From positions 1-12,159 of the forward strand of contig CBDUBU010000114.1 in assembly GCA_965365465.1 (NCBI GenBank): a stretch of 12,159 nucleotides of DNA, written 5' to 3'. Under the pieces are notes generated by a model. The model worked only from the letters and a program-made list of their open reading frames with translations, was not told the origin of the DNA and made no database searches. The position numbers and the translations under genes were made by a program. Positions 1 through 6,374 of this stretch are shown here, piece after piece; position 1 is the stretch's first letter, and the number at the start of each line of letters is the position of its first letter. The stretch comes from CBDUBU01 sp965365465 (GTDB taxonomy: Bacteria > Bacteroidota > Rhodothermia > Rhodothermales > DASSAV01).

Positions 1-1321
1 TTTCCTGCCGCCGCAACTCTCCATGCACCAGGAAAATGCGCTGCAAGCGGGAGCGGTCCAGTTTTCCTATGAAATCGAGCAAGCCCGGTTCGTCGGCGTG
101 CGCCGAAAGGCTGTTCATGACCACGACTTCGGCCCGCAGGTTGTGTTCCTCTCCGAAGATGCGGACCTGCGGCTCCCGGTCGACGATGCGCTTGCCTAGC
201 GTGTGTTCGGCGCAATAGCCGACGATCATGACCGTGTTGGACGGCTTCTCGATGTTGTTCCGGAGATGGTGTAGGATGCGCCCGGCCTCGCACATACCGG
301 AGGCCGAGATAATCACCATCGGCATACGGGTATCGTTGAGCGCCTTTGACTTCTCCACATCCCGGATGTAGGTCAGCCGGTCAAACCCGAAGGGGTTTTC
401 GTCGGTGCGCATATAATCCCGCAGGTCGCGGTCGTAACACTCCGAATGGGCCATGTAGACGCTGGTGGCGTTCACCGCCAGCGGGCTATCCACGTACATC
501 GGAATGGCGGGCAGGCGGCCTTCGTTCGATAGCTGATCCAGCGCGTACACGATTTCCTGGGTCCGGCCCACGGCAAAAGCCGGGATGATGACCTTGCCGC
601 CGCGTGCGCTGGTCCGGTTGATGACCTCCGCGAGCCGGTCTTTGGTTTTTGCAGGAGGCTCATGCACTTCGCCGCCGTAGGTCGATTCCGTGATCAGGAA
701 ATCACAGTCGTCCATTTTCTGCGGATCGCGGAGGATCGGGCGACCGGGGTTCCCCACATCGCCCGTGAAGCCCAGCTTTTTGACCCGGCCTCCTTCCTCC
801 ACCGTAAGCACCATGGAAGCCGACCCGAGAATATGCCCGGCATCCCTGTATTCCACCTGTACGCCCGGCGCCGGAGAAAACGACTGCCGGTATGACACCC
901 CGACGAACTGCTCCAGCACGCCCTCGGCATCTCCCATGGTGTAAAGCGGCTCGACCGGCGGTTTTCCGCGCTTCCGGTTCAGCTTGTTCACAAAGAGGAT
1001 GTCCTTTTCCTGAATGTGGGCGCTGTCGATCAGCATCAGGCCGCACAGGCTGTAGGTTGCGTGGGTGGCGTAGATGCGACCCCGGAAGCCCTGCTGGTAC
1101 AGTTTCGGCAACAAGCCGGAATGGTCGATGTGCGCGTGAGAAAGCAGCACCGCGTCGATAGAGGCCGCGTCGAAGGGAAGCTGCCGGTTCTGCGTGTCCG
1201 CTTCGGCCCGGCGGCCCTGAAACAGGCCGCAATCCATCAGCAGTTTTTTTCCATTGTCAAGTTCGAGCAAGTGCCGGGAGCCGGTCACGGTGCGGGCTGC
1301 CCCCCAGAAGGTCAGTTTCAT
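1..1321 (-). CDS. MBL-fold beta-CASP RNA-processing nuclease (partial, C-terminus cut by window edge)
   Basis: The minus strand reads open from ATG at 1321 to the left edge, giving 440 codons. The N-terminus MKLTFWGAARTVTGS is typical of bacterial MBL-fold proteins with an RNA-specificity domain. Zinc-site motifs are visible: HAHIDH at residues 62-67 and the Asp of GDVG (Asp188). The beta-CASP motifs follow: A, Glu212 in TESTYG; the conserved stretch IPAFAVGRTQE; B, His408 in SFSAHAD; C, His433 in VHGE. This is the CPSF73/RNase-like set, so a cytoplasmic Zn-dependent endo- or exoribonuclease is expected; the RNA substrate cannot be told. Family members run about 450-470 residues, so little is missing. 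No Shine-Dalgarno precedes the ATG. The gene diverges from the serine hydrolase at 1472. RNase J is less likely because of its different length and architecture. Confidence 0.93.
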   Translation of the reverse strand, partial: MKLTFWGAARTVTGSRHLLELDNGKKLLMDCGLFQGRRAEADTQNRQLPFDAASIDAVLLSHAHIDHSGLLPKLYQQGFRGRIYATHATYSLCGLMLIDSAHIQEKDILFVNKLNRKRGKPPVEPLYTMGDAEGVLEQFVGVSYRQSFSPAPGVQVEYRDAGHILGSASMVLTVEEGGRVKKLGFTGDVGNPGRPILRDPQKMDDCDFLITESTYGGEVHEPPAKTKDRLAEVINRTSARGGKVIIPAFAVGRTQEIVYALDQLSNEGRLPAIPMYVDSPLAVNATSVYMAHSECYDRDLRDYMRTDENPFGFDRLTYIRDVEKSKALNDTRMPMVIISASGMCEAGRILHHLRNNIEKPSNTVMIVGYCAEHTLGKRIVDREPQVRIFGEEHNLRAEVVVMNSLSAHADEPGLLDFIGKLDRSRLQRIFLVHGELRRQE

Positions 1322-1371
1322 GCCTGTTTCAGGATAGGTGATCGGTGACAAAAGGCAAGGCGCCTCAACTT

Positions 1372-1383
1372 CGGCAATTGCCG
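1372..1383. promoter_or_regulatory. 12-bp perfect palindrome in divergent intergenic region (candidate operator)
   Basis: CGGCAATTGCCG is a perfect 12-bp palindrome lying in the 150-base gap between the divergent nuclease (ATG at 1321) and serine hydrolase (ATG at 1472). The heptamer GCCTCAA occurs on both sides of its left arm (near 1362 and 1383). Its position between divergent starts suits a dimeric repressor site. About three 12-bp palindromes are expected by chance in a window this size, so this is a candidate only. I see no confident promoter in the gap. Confidence 0.25.
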
Positions 1384-1471
1384 CCTCAAATAAAACCGTA
1401 CACGGCTGAACCTTCGCTTTCTGTGGTCGTTTTCTGGAGAGGCCGGCGCGGCCGGCGCTGGTCTTCCGGCA

Positions 1472-2401
1472 ATGAAAGGCCCCTGCCCGAACCAGGATAT
1501 GTCTGCATACGCTACGCTTTTCACCTGCGCCCTCCTCCTTGCCGCCATGATGCGCCCCGCAGCAGACGGCAACCCGATGAGAACAACAGACGATCTCGCG
1601 GCGGCCATCGAAAAGCTATGCGCCCGCTATCCGGGCGCTACGGTGGCGGTCGCCCTCCGGGACGACCAGACCGGCATCCGGCTCGACCGCAACGCCGACC
1701 GCCTTTTCCATGCGGCCAGCACCATGAAAGTCCCGGTGATGATCGAGGTATACCGGCAGGCGGAACAGGGGCGCTTTTCCCTGGACGACTCGCTCGAAGT
1801 GCGCAATGCCTTCCGTTCCATCGTGGACGGTTCTCCCTACCGGATCGAAGACGACGCAGACGATGTCATTTACCAGCATCTGGGCGAGAAAATGCCCGTC
1901 CGTGACCTCGTTTTCCAGATGATTACCGTTTCCTCGAACCTCGCCACGAACCTGCTCATCGAATTCGTTTCGGCAGACTCGGTTCAGGCTGCCATCGAGC
2001 GGCTTGGAACGCAGAAAATGCAGGTGCTGCGCGGCGTGGAGGACGGCCCGGCCTACCGGAAAGGGCTGAACAATACGGCAACGGCGGCGGACCTCGCCCT
2101 GCTGCTGGACAGGCTCCGGCGCGGGCAGGCCGTTTTCGAGAAGGCCGACCGCGAAATGATCGACGTGCTGCTGGCGCAGCAGTTCAATGAGATGATCCCT
2201 GCCGGGCTGCCGAAAGGGACACGGGCGGCGCACAAAACCGGCTGGATCACCGCCATCCGGCATGATGCGGCGGTCGTCTTTCCGGAGAGGGGGGAGCCGT
2301 ATGTGCTGGTGATTCTTACGGAGGGATTTTCAGATGCCAACGAAGCAGATTTGTTAGGCGCCGAAATCACCCGCATGGTTCACAAGGCGCTGCGCTCCTG
2401 A
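1472..2401 (+). CDS. Exported class A beta-lactamase-related serine hydrolase
   Basis: A 309-residue protein with the class A beta-lactamase/DD-peptidase-like fold. Visible motifs are the nucleophile motif S83-T-M-K86, the SxN-type motif S154-S-N156 (SDN in classical enzymes) and K255-T-G257. Glu190 lies where the omega-loop general base (Glu166 in TEM numbering) is expected, about 12 residues before NNTAT, which replaces the usual DTTTP. The classical ExxLN is not kept (here E190-D-G-P-A), so beta-lactam hydrolysis should not be assumed; a cell-wall or unknown amide/ester substrate is possible. A hydrophobic stretch at residues 12-26 looks like a signal peptide, implying periplasmic location. 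ATG at 1472 supplies the only n-region Lys, but ATG at 1499 could also serve; neither has a good Shine-Dalgarno. It is followed by a long gene-free region. Confidence 0.9.
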   Translation: MKGPCPNQDMSAYATLFTCALLLAAMMRPAADGNPMRTTDDLAAAIEKLCARYPGATVAVALRDDQTGIRLDRNADRLFHAASTMKVPVMIEVYRQAEQGRFSLDDSLEVRNAFRSIVDGSPYRIEDDADDVIYQHLGEKMPVRDLVFQMITVSSNLATNLLIEFVSADSVQAAIERLGTQKMQVLRGVEDGPAYRKGLNNTATAADLALLLDRLRRGQAVFEKADREMIDVLLAQQFNEMIPAGLPKGTRAAHKTGWITAIRHDAAVVFPERGEPYVLVILTEGFSDANEADLLGAEITRMVHKALRS

Positions 2402-2869
2402 GAAACTATTTGAAGGCCGTATGACGTATCGGCCCGCTGCAAACCAGGCAGGTTGCCGGAATAACCTGTTCTGCCTGCCCGCTATAGCCTACCTTGACGC
2501 CCGGAGCAAACCACCCGGAAGAGCAAGGCAAAAGAAAAAATAAAGCGGCCTGGGGCGCGAAACCTCGTTTTGAGCCGCAAAAACCGCAAAACCCCCTTTT
2601 CGACCCCGCCAGGGCCGTTTTGCCTGCACGAAAAACCGCAATAAACCGCTGAAAACCCGCAAAAAAAGACATAAAAACCGCAAAACAATCCATAGCAAAC
2701 AACAAGCGTGAAGCCTGAAAGGTAATGTAGCCACGCAATGCGGCCCAAAAAACGGCAGACGCTATCGACTTGCGCTGCTCTACCCTTTCTCTTTTCAGGC
2801 CAAACCTTGCGGGTCAGGGCCGGTATAAGCAACCATCTCTTTCCGTGAACGAAAAAATCCAGACGCTTT
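2402..2869. other. Gene-free A-rich intergenic region (468 bp)
   Basis: No credible gene was found on either strand. The region is visibly richer in A on the plus strand than its neighbours, with many short A-tracts separated by CCGC. Two weak hairpins follow the hydrolase stop: GGCCG/CGGCC at 2415-2434, and an interrupted stem at 2445-2477 (CAGGC-AGGTT against AACCT-bulge-GCCTG). Neither has a T-tract, so neither is called a terminator. Minus-strand reading frames here are rich in Phe, Cys and Gly only because GCGGTTTT recurs; they resemble no known family. The promoter of the 2870 gene presumably lies here but was not identified. Confidence 0.6.
2631..2685 (+). repeat. Phased A-tracts with CCGC spacers (predicted curved DNA)
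   Basis: A-tracts of 3-7 bases are centred near 2633, 2644, 2654, 2664, 2675 and 2684, about one helical turn (10-11 bp) apart and all on the plus strand. They alternate with CCGC at 2636, 2646, 2657 and 2678. Two more CCGC-A units occur at 2575 and 2584, roughly in the same phase. In-phase A-tracts are a known cause of intrinsic DNA curvature. The array lies about 185 bp upstream of the 2870 start, so it may aid transcription or bind a nucleoid protein; that role is inference. Confidence 0.45.
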
Positions 2870-3454
2870 ATGGCGCGAACCTATTCGATCATGACAGACC
2901 TGGGAACCCCGGCTCCTGCGTTCCTCCTGCCGGTGGTCAACCCGGACGCTGCGGACAAAGAGACGCTTTCCCTGGATGATTTCGCGGATGCGCCCGTGCT
3001 GGTCGTGGCTTTTCTCTGCAACCATTGCCCCTACGTCCGGCACGTGGAAGATGCCCTGATCGACATTGCCCGGACGTATGGCGTGCATGACGTGCGCTTC
3101 GTGGGCATCAGTTCCAACGACGCCGACCGGTACCCGGATGATGCGTTTGAGAAACTCGGCGAGCGGGCGCGGGAAAAGGGATACCCGTTTCCCTATCTCC
3201 ATGACGAGACGCAGGCGGCGGCGCGGGCCTACGGCGCGGTCTGCACCCCCGATTTCTTCGTCTACGACTGGGAGCGCAAGCTGGCCTACCGGGGCCGGAT
3301 GGACGAGACGCGGCCCGGCCTGGGCGAGGCCACCGGAAAGGATCTGCGGCAGGCCCTCGATGAACTGCTCGAACACGGAGCCGTAACGAGGGAGCAGTTT
3401 CCCTCGGTGGGCTGCAACATCAAGTGGAAGCCGGGCAACGAGCCGGGCGCCTGA
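2870..3454 (+). CDS. Thioredoxin-fold AhpC/TSA-family protein
   Basis: A 194-residue thioredoxin-superfamily protein of the AhpC/TSA-like type often annotated simply as thioredoxin family protein. The LGTPAPAF start is followed by a CxxC site, C50-N-H-C53, within FLCNHCPYV. Next come a GISSNDA strand, PFPYLHDETQ, the cis-Pro region near TPDFFVYD, and the conserved tail VGCNIKWK with Cys182. These features match the whole family length. No signal peptide is seen, so a cytoplasmic thiol-disulfide or peroxide-linked role is likely; the physiological partner is unknown. ATG at 2870 is preferred over the Met at residue 8 because relatives keep a short lead before the LGTPAP motif. No Shine-Dalgarno is evident. 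The NhaC gene starts 34 bases after its stop, so co-transcription is likely. Confidence 0.9.
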   Translation: MARTYSIMTDLGTPAPAFLLPVVNPDAADKETLSLDDFADAPVLVVAFLCNHCPYVRHVEDALIDIARTYGVHDVRFVGISSNDADRYPDDAFEKLGERAREKGYPFPYLHDETQAAARAYGAVCTPDFFVYDWERKLAYRGRMDETRPGLGEATGKDLRQALDELLEHGAVTREQFPSVGCNIKWKPGNEPGA

Positions 3455-3488
3455 ACAGGTTCCATTCCCTCTGACCGCACCGGCACGC

Positions 3489-4919
3489 ATGGGCTGGATC
3501 GTCTTACTTCCTCCGGTTCTTGCCATTGCGCTGGCCCTCTGGACGCGGCAGGTGTACCTGTCGCTGTTTGCCGGTCTCTGGCTGGGAACGACGATTCTGG
3601 CCGGGGGCAATCCGCTGGCCGGGCTGCGCGAAATGGCCGATCAGATCGTGCTCGTGTTCGCGGATGCCGGAAACACCCGCGTCGTCCTGTTCTGCCTGCT
3701 GGTAGGGGGCCTCGTGGCGCTGATGCAAGCCTCCGGAGGGGTGCAGGGGTTTGTCGAATGGGCGCAGGCGCAAGGGTGGGGCCGTACGCGCCGGGGGGCC
3801 GAACTGCTCGCCTGGGGCGTCGGCATGGTCGTTTTTGTCGAATCCAGCATCACCTCGCTGACGGTGGGGGCGGTGAGCCGCCCGTTTTTCGACCGGCTCC
3901 GCCTGCCCCGTGAAAAGCTGGCCTTTTACTGCGACGCGACGAGCGCGCCCGTCTGCATGATGATCCCGCTCAACGGCTGGGGCGCCTATGTGCTGGGGCT
4001 GATGCTGGCCCAGGGCATCACCGAGGGCGCCGTCGGGCTGCTGGCGCAGGCGCTGCTGTTCAACTTCTACGCGATCCTTGCCATTGTTTTTGCGCTCGCG
4101 CTGGCGCTGACCGGATGGGGGTTCGGCCCGATGCGGCAGGCCGAACGCCGCGCCGCCGAAAAAGGGTGGCTGATCCGTCCGGGTTCGCGCCCGATGATGT
4201 CGGAGGACGTGGCCGGCATCGCGCCCGTCGCGGAAACGGGTTCGCAGGCGCGGGACCTCCTGATTCCGCTGTTCGTCATGGTAGCGATGATCTTCGCGGG
4301 CCTCTGGATCACGGGGTCGGGCAACCTGATGGCGGGCAGCGGCTCGACGGCGGTGCTGTGGGCCGTCGGAGCGGCCATTGCCGCAGCGATGGTGCAGTAT
4401 GCGCTGCCCCGCGCCCGGCTCGGCCACAAACCGCTGATTTCCCTTGCCGATTCGACGGATCTGGCGCTCAAGGGTTCGTCCGGGCTCGTGGGCGTGACGG
4501 TGCTGATCGTGCTGGCCTTTGCGCTCGGACAGGTCTCGCGGGCGCTGGAGATGGGGCCGTACCTGGTGGGGCTGATGGGCGCGGGCGGGCCGGCCTGGTG
4601 GCTGCCGGGGCTGGTGTTTGCCGCCGGATGTTTCGTCTCGTTTACGCTCGGTTCGTCGTGGACGGCCTTTGCCATCCTGTTTCCCATTGCGCTGCCGCTG
4701 GCCGGGGGCCTCGGCCTTCCCCCGGCGCTGATGCTCGGGGCCGTGCTTTCGGGCGGCATCTTCGGGGATCATGCCTCGCCGCTTTCCGACACGTCGATCA
4801 TCTCGTCGATGTCGGCTGCGTGCGACCACGTGGACCATATCAACACGCAACTGCCCTATGCCCTGCTGCTGGCGGGCGTTTCCTTTTTCCTGTTCCTCCT
4901 GGCCGGGGCGGCGCTGTAG
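3489..4919 (+). CDS. NhaC-family Na+/H+ antiporter
   Basis: A 476-residue polytopic membrane protein with many hydrophobic segments spread over its length. The C-terminal signature GGIFGDHASPLSDT (about residues 422-435), followed by SIISS and a DHV-x-H-I-x-TQLPYA stretch, is the hallmark of the NhaC/Na+:H+ antiporter family of the ion transporter superfamily. A second conserved region near residues 115-170 holds ESSITSLTVGAVSRP and CDATSAPVC-MMIPLNGWG. It should exchange cytoplasmic Na+ for protons across the inner membrane; relatives can instead move organic acids (malate/lactate type), so the substrate is not certain. ATG at 3489 begins directly with the first membrane segment, MGWIVLLPPVLAIAL, as usual for the family. 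It ends 9 bases before the tail of the convergent minus-strand terminator. Confidence 0.92.
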   Translation: MGWIVLLPPVLAIALALWTRQVYLSLFAGLWLGTTILAGGNPLAGLREMADQIVLVFADAGNTRVVLFCLLVGGLVALMQASGGVQGFVEWAQAQGWGRTRRGAELLAWGVGMVVFVESSITSLTVGAVSRPFFDRLRLPREKLAFYCDATSAPVCMMIPLNGWGAYVLGLMLAQGITEGAVGLLAQALLFNFYAILAIVFALALALTGWGFGPMRQAERRAAEKGWLIRPGSRPMMSEDVAGIAPVAETGSQARDLLIPLFVMVAMIFAGLWITGSGNLMAGSGSTAVLWAVGAAIAAAMVQYALPRARLGHKPLISLADSTDLALKGSSGLVGVTVLIVLAFALGQVSRALEMGPYLVGLMGAGGPAWWLPGLVFAAGCFVSFTLGSSWTAFAILFPIALPLAGGLGLPPALMLGAVLSGGIFGDHASPLSDTSIISSMSAACDHVDHINTQLPYALLLAGVSFFLFLLAGAAL

Positions 4920-4928
4920 AAGCAGCAT

Positions 4929-4970
4929 AAAAAGAAAGAGGTCCTGCTGCCGAAAGGGAAGCAGGACCTC
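4929..4970 (-). terminator. Intrinsic terminator of the minus-strand operon
   Basis: Perfect 11-bp inverted repeat: GAGGTCCTGCT at 4938-4948 pairs with AGCAGGACCTC at 4960-4970, with an 11-base loop. On the minus strand the stem is followed directly by TTTCTTTTT (4937-4929), a classical rho-independent layout. On the plus strand the stem is followed by CAAGCTGTCC with no T-tract, so it should work mainly for transcripts coming from ispG. It lies between convergent genes, and the hairpin could still protect the 3' end of the NhaC mRNA. Confidence 0.85.
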
Positions 4971-4971
4971 C

Positions 4972-4999
4972 AAGCTGTCCGGGAGCCCGGTAAGCTGTC
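4972..4999 (-). repeat. Hairpin flanked by direct octamer repeats, just before the terminator
   Basis: CCGGGAGCCCGG at 4979-4990 has 5-bp arms around AG. The octamer AAGCTGTC (plus-strand reading) stands on both sides, at 4972-4979 and 4992-4999. The unit lies between the stop of the 13-codon ORF (5001) and the terminator stem (4970). In minus-strand RNA it would form a second short hairpin next to the terminator. The function is unknown. Confidence 0.5.
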
Positions 5000-5000
5000 G

Positions 5001-5042
5001 CTAGCAGGCTTCGCCAGAGGCTCCCATCTGCATATCAGACAT
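5001..5042 (-). CDS. Possible 13-residue small ORF with a perfect Shine-Dalgarno
   Basis: The minus strand reads ATG at 5042-5040, then MSDMQMGASGEAC, then TAG at 5003-5001. Eight bases separate the start from GGAGG in an extended Shine-Dalgarno (5057-5045), far stronger than that of any other gene in the window. The ORF is 166 bases downstream of the ispG stop and 30 bases before the terminator stem, so it would be the last cistron of that transcript. The peptide has three Met in its first six residues and a C-terminal Cys, with no membrane segment. I do not recognise it. It could be a microprotein, a modified-peptide precursor or a leader-type ORF, or the Shine-Dalgarno may act alone as an RNA element. 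Upstream of the ATG the frame is open back to TGA at 5150-5148, with no standard start except a GTG at 5051-5049 inside the Shine-Dalgarno. Confidence 0.4.
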   Translation of the reverse strand: MSDMQMGASGEAC

Positions 5043-5044
5043 AT

Positions 5045-5057
5045 GGATCACCTCCTT
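5045..5057 (-). promoter_or_regulatory. Extended perfect Shine-Dalgarno AAGGAGGTGATCC
   Basis: All 13 bases are complementary to the usual bacterial 16S rRNA 3' end (GGATCACCTCCTT). The core GGAGG is 8 bases from the ATG at 5042. Most genes in this window show no Shine-Dalgarno, so a full-length match is striking. The TGA at 5050-5048 inside it also ends an overlapping 8-codon frame (ATG at 5074), a layout compatible with translational coupling, though that frame is too short to call a gene. Confidence 0.6.
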
Positions 5058-5208
5058 AGCAAGGGCTTCAACATACGCGCCGACTGCCGCCCAGTTACGC
5101 AGCCGGTGCAGCGGAAAATGCCCGTAGGCTCCGCTCTGTACGCCGCGTCACAACCCTGGTTCCCACCGTCCCCACCCGTTTTTTTCGCGGCGGGCAAAGA
5201 GGCCGTGC

Positions 5209-6306
5209 TCACGTCGCGGCGGGCGTTTCTTCGGGGGCTTCGTCTTCCCAGGTTTCGATGGCTTCCAGCACCGCTTCGACGATTTCTTCCTCCGGGACGG
5301 TGCGCAGCATCTTGCCATGCTTGAACAGGTGCGCGCGCCCGCGACCGAGCGAGATGCCCAGGTGTGCTCCGGCGGCTTCGCCGGGGCCGTTCACGGCGCA
5401 GCCCATCAGCGCCACGTTCAGGTCTTTCGTGAAGTTGCGGGCCTTGACGGCTTCCTCCACCTCGTTCACGATGGTGAAAAGGTCGCCGGCCAGCCGCCCG
5501 CAGGTCGGGCAGGCGATGATGTTGACGCCCGGACGCCCCAGGCGCAGCGATTTCAGAATCTGGTGCCCCACTTCAACTTCCTTTACGGACTCCGTGGCAA
5601 GCGAGACGCGGATGGTGTCGCCGATGCCTTCGGCCAGCAGCGCGCCGATGCCGATGGAACTCTTTACCGTGCCGGTGCTGAGCGTGCCGGACTCGGTCAC
5701 GCCCAGGTGCAGCGGATAGTCGGTGCGCTCGGCCAGCAGCTTGTACGACTGGATCATGAAGTACACGTCCGAGTGCTTCACCGAGATCACGATGTCCTCG
5801 AAGTCGTGAGCGCGGCACGTCTCGATGTGGCGCATGGCGCTCTCGAAGAGCGCCTCCGGCTGCGGATAGCCGTACTTGTCGAGGATGTCCTTTTCGAGCG
5901 AGCCGGAGTTGACGCCTATCCGGATCGGGATGCCGGCGGCTTTGGCGGCCAGCAGCACCTCGCGCTCCCATTCCGGCTTGCCGATGTTGCCCGGATTGAT
6001 GCGGACCTTTGCCACGCCCGCCTCGATGGCTTGGAGCGCGTACTGGTAGTTGAAATGGATGTCGGCCACGATGGGCACGGGCGCGCCCTGCACGATGTCC
6101 GGCAAGGCATCGACATCTTCCGGGCGCGGCACGGCCACCCGCACGATGTCCGCGCCTGCCGTGGCGAGCGCCTCGATTTCCGCCAGGGTGGCTTTTACGT
6201 CATGGGTTTTCGATACGGTCATCGACTGCACCGAAATCGGGGCTCCGCCTCCGATCTGCACGCCCCCTACCTGAACCGCGCGAGATATACGACGTGGTCG
6301 CTTCAT
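5209..6306 (-). CDS. ispG: 4-hydroxy-3-methylbut-2-en-1-yl diphosphate synthase (IspG/GcpE)
   Basis: A 365-residue IspG, which converts 2-C-methyl-D-erythritol 2,4-cyclodiphosphate to HMBPP in the MEP isoprenoid pathway, using a [4Fe-4S] cluster. The TIM-barrel half opens with PISVQSMT, then GADIVRVAVP, VADIHFNYQ and VRINPGNIG. The cluster ligands are visible: Cys266 and Cys269 in CPTCGR, and Cys303 with Glu310 in MGCAVNGPGE. It is cytoplasmic. This is the short two-domain form, without the large central insertion found in plant, chlamydial and many Bacteroidetes/Chlorobi enzymes. The tail after residue 352 is acidic and Pro/Ala-rich, probably disordered. The start ATG at 6306 follows an A-rich leader without a Shine-Dalgarno, a Bacteroidota-style arrangement. 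It lies 68 bases after the EEP gene in the same direction. Confidence 0.97.
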   Translation of the reverse strand: MKRPRRISRAVQVGGVQIGGGAPISVQSMTVSKTHDVKATLAEIEALATAGADIVRVAVPRPEDVDALPDIVQGAPVPIVADIHFNYQYALQAIEAGVAKVRINPGNIGKPEWEREVLLAAKAAGIPIRIGVNSGSLEKDILDKYGYPQPEALFESAMRHIETCRAHDFEDIVISVKHSDVYFMIQSYKLLAERTDYPLHLGVTESGTLSTGTVKSSIGIGALLAEGIGDTIRVSLATESVKEVEVGHQILKSLRLGRPGVNIIACPTCGRLAGDLFTIVNEVEEAVKARNFTKDLNVALMGCAVNGPGEAAGAHLGISLGRGRAHLFKHGKMLRTVPEEEIVEAVLEAIETWEDEAPEETPAAT

Positions 6307-6374
6307 ACTTTTGTTTTTTCTCTTTTAACAGGTCGCCTCCCTATACGTGCATCGTCCTGGAAGGCTCCCGTCGC

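Noticed and set aside
702..1232. A 176-codon minus-strand frame inside the nuclease gene
   Set aside because: It is out of frame with the beta-CASP protein, whose motifs are all in the frame starting at 1321.
2445..2477. Hairpin after the serine hydrolase as its terminator
   Set aside because: The stem is broken by a 5-base bulge and no T-tract follows.
2824..2829. TATAAG as a -10 element for the 2870 gene
   Set aside because: No plausible -35 lies 16-18 bases upstream (CAAACC there), and Bacteroidota-type promoters follow another consensus.
2406..2832. Minus-strand reading frames of 81-116 codons in the intergenic region
   Set aside because: Their Phe/Cys/Gly-rich sequence comes from repeated GCGGTTTT, several frames overlap, and none resembles a known family.
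4929..4970. The strong hairpin as the terminator of the plus-strand NhaC gene
   Set aside because: On the plus strand no T-tract follows the stem; the T-tract lies on the minus-strand side.
3504..4973. A 489-codon minus-strand frame antisense to the NhaC gene
   Set aside because: It is rich in Arg, Gln, His and Pro with no domain, typical of the antisense of a G+C-rich membrane protein gene; the plus-strand frame has clear NhaC motifs.
5043..5059. Plus-strand GGATCACCTCCTTA, identical to the 3' end of 16S rRNA, as a fragment of an rRNA gene
   Set aside because: The bases upstream do not match the conserved 16S 3' region, so this is the complement of a Shine-Dalgarno, not an rRNA remnant.
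5001..5150. A 49-codon minus-strand frame containing the 13-codon ORF
   Set aside because: It is open from TGA at 5150 but its only standard start before the ATG is a GTG inside the Shine-Dalgarno. Other frames in this G+C-rich stretch look equally protein-like.
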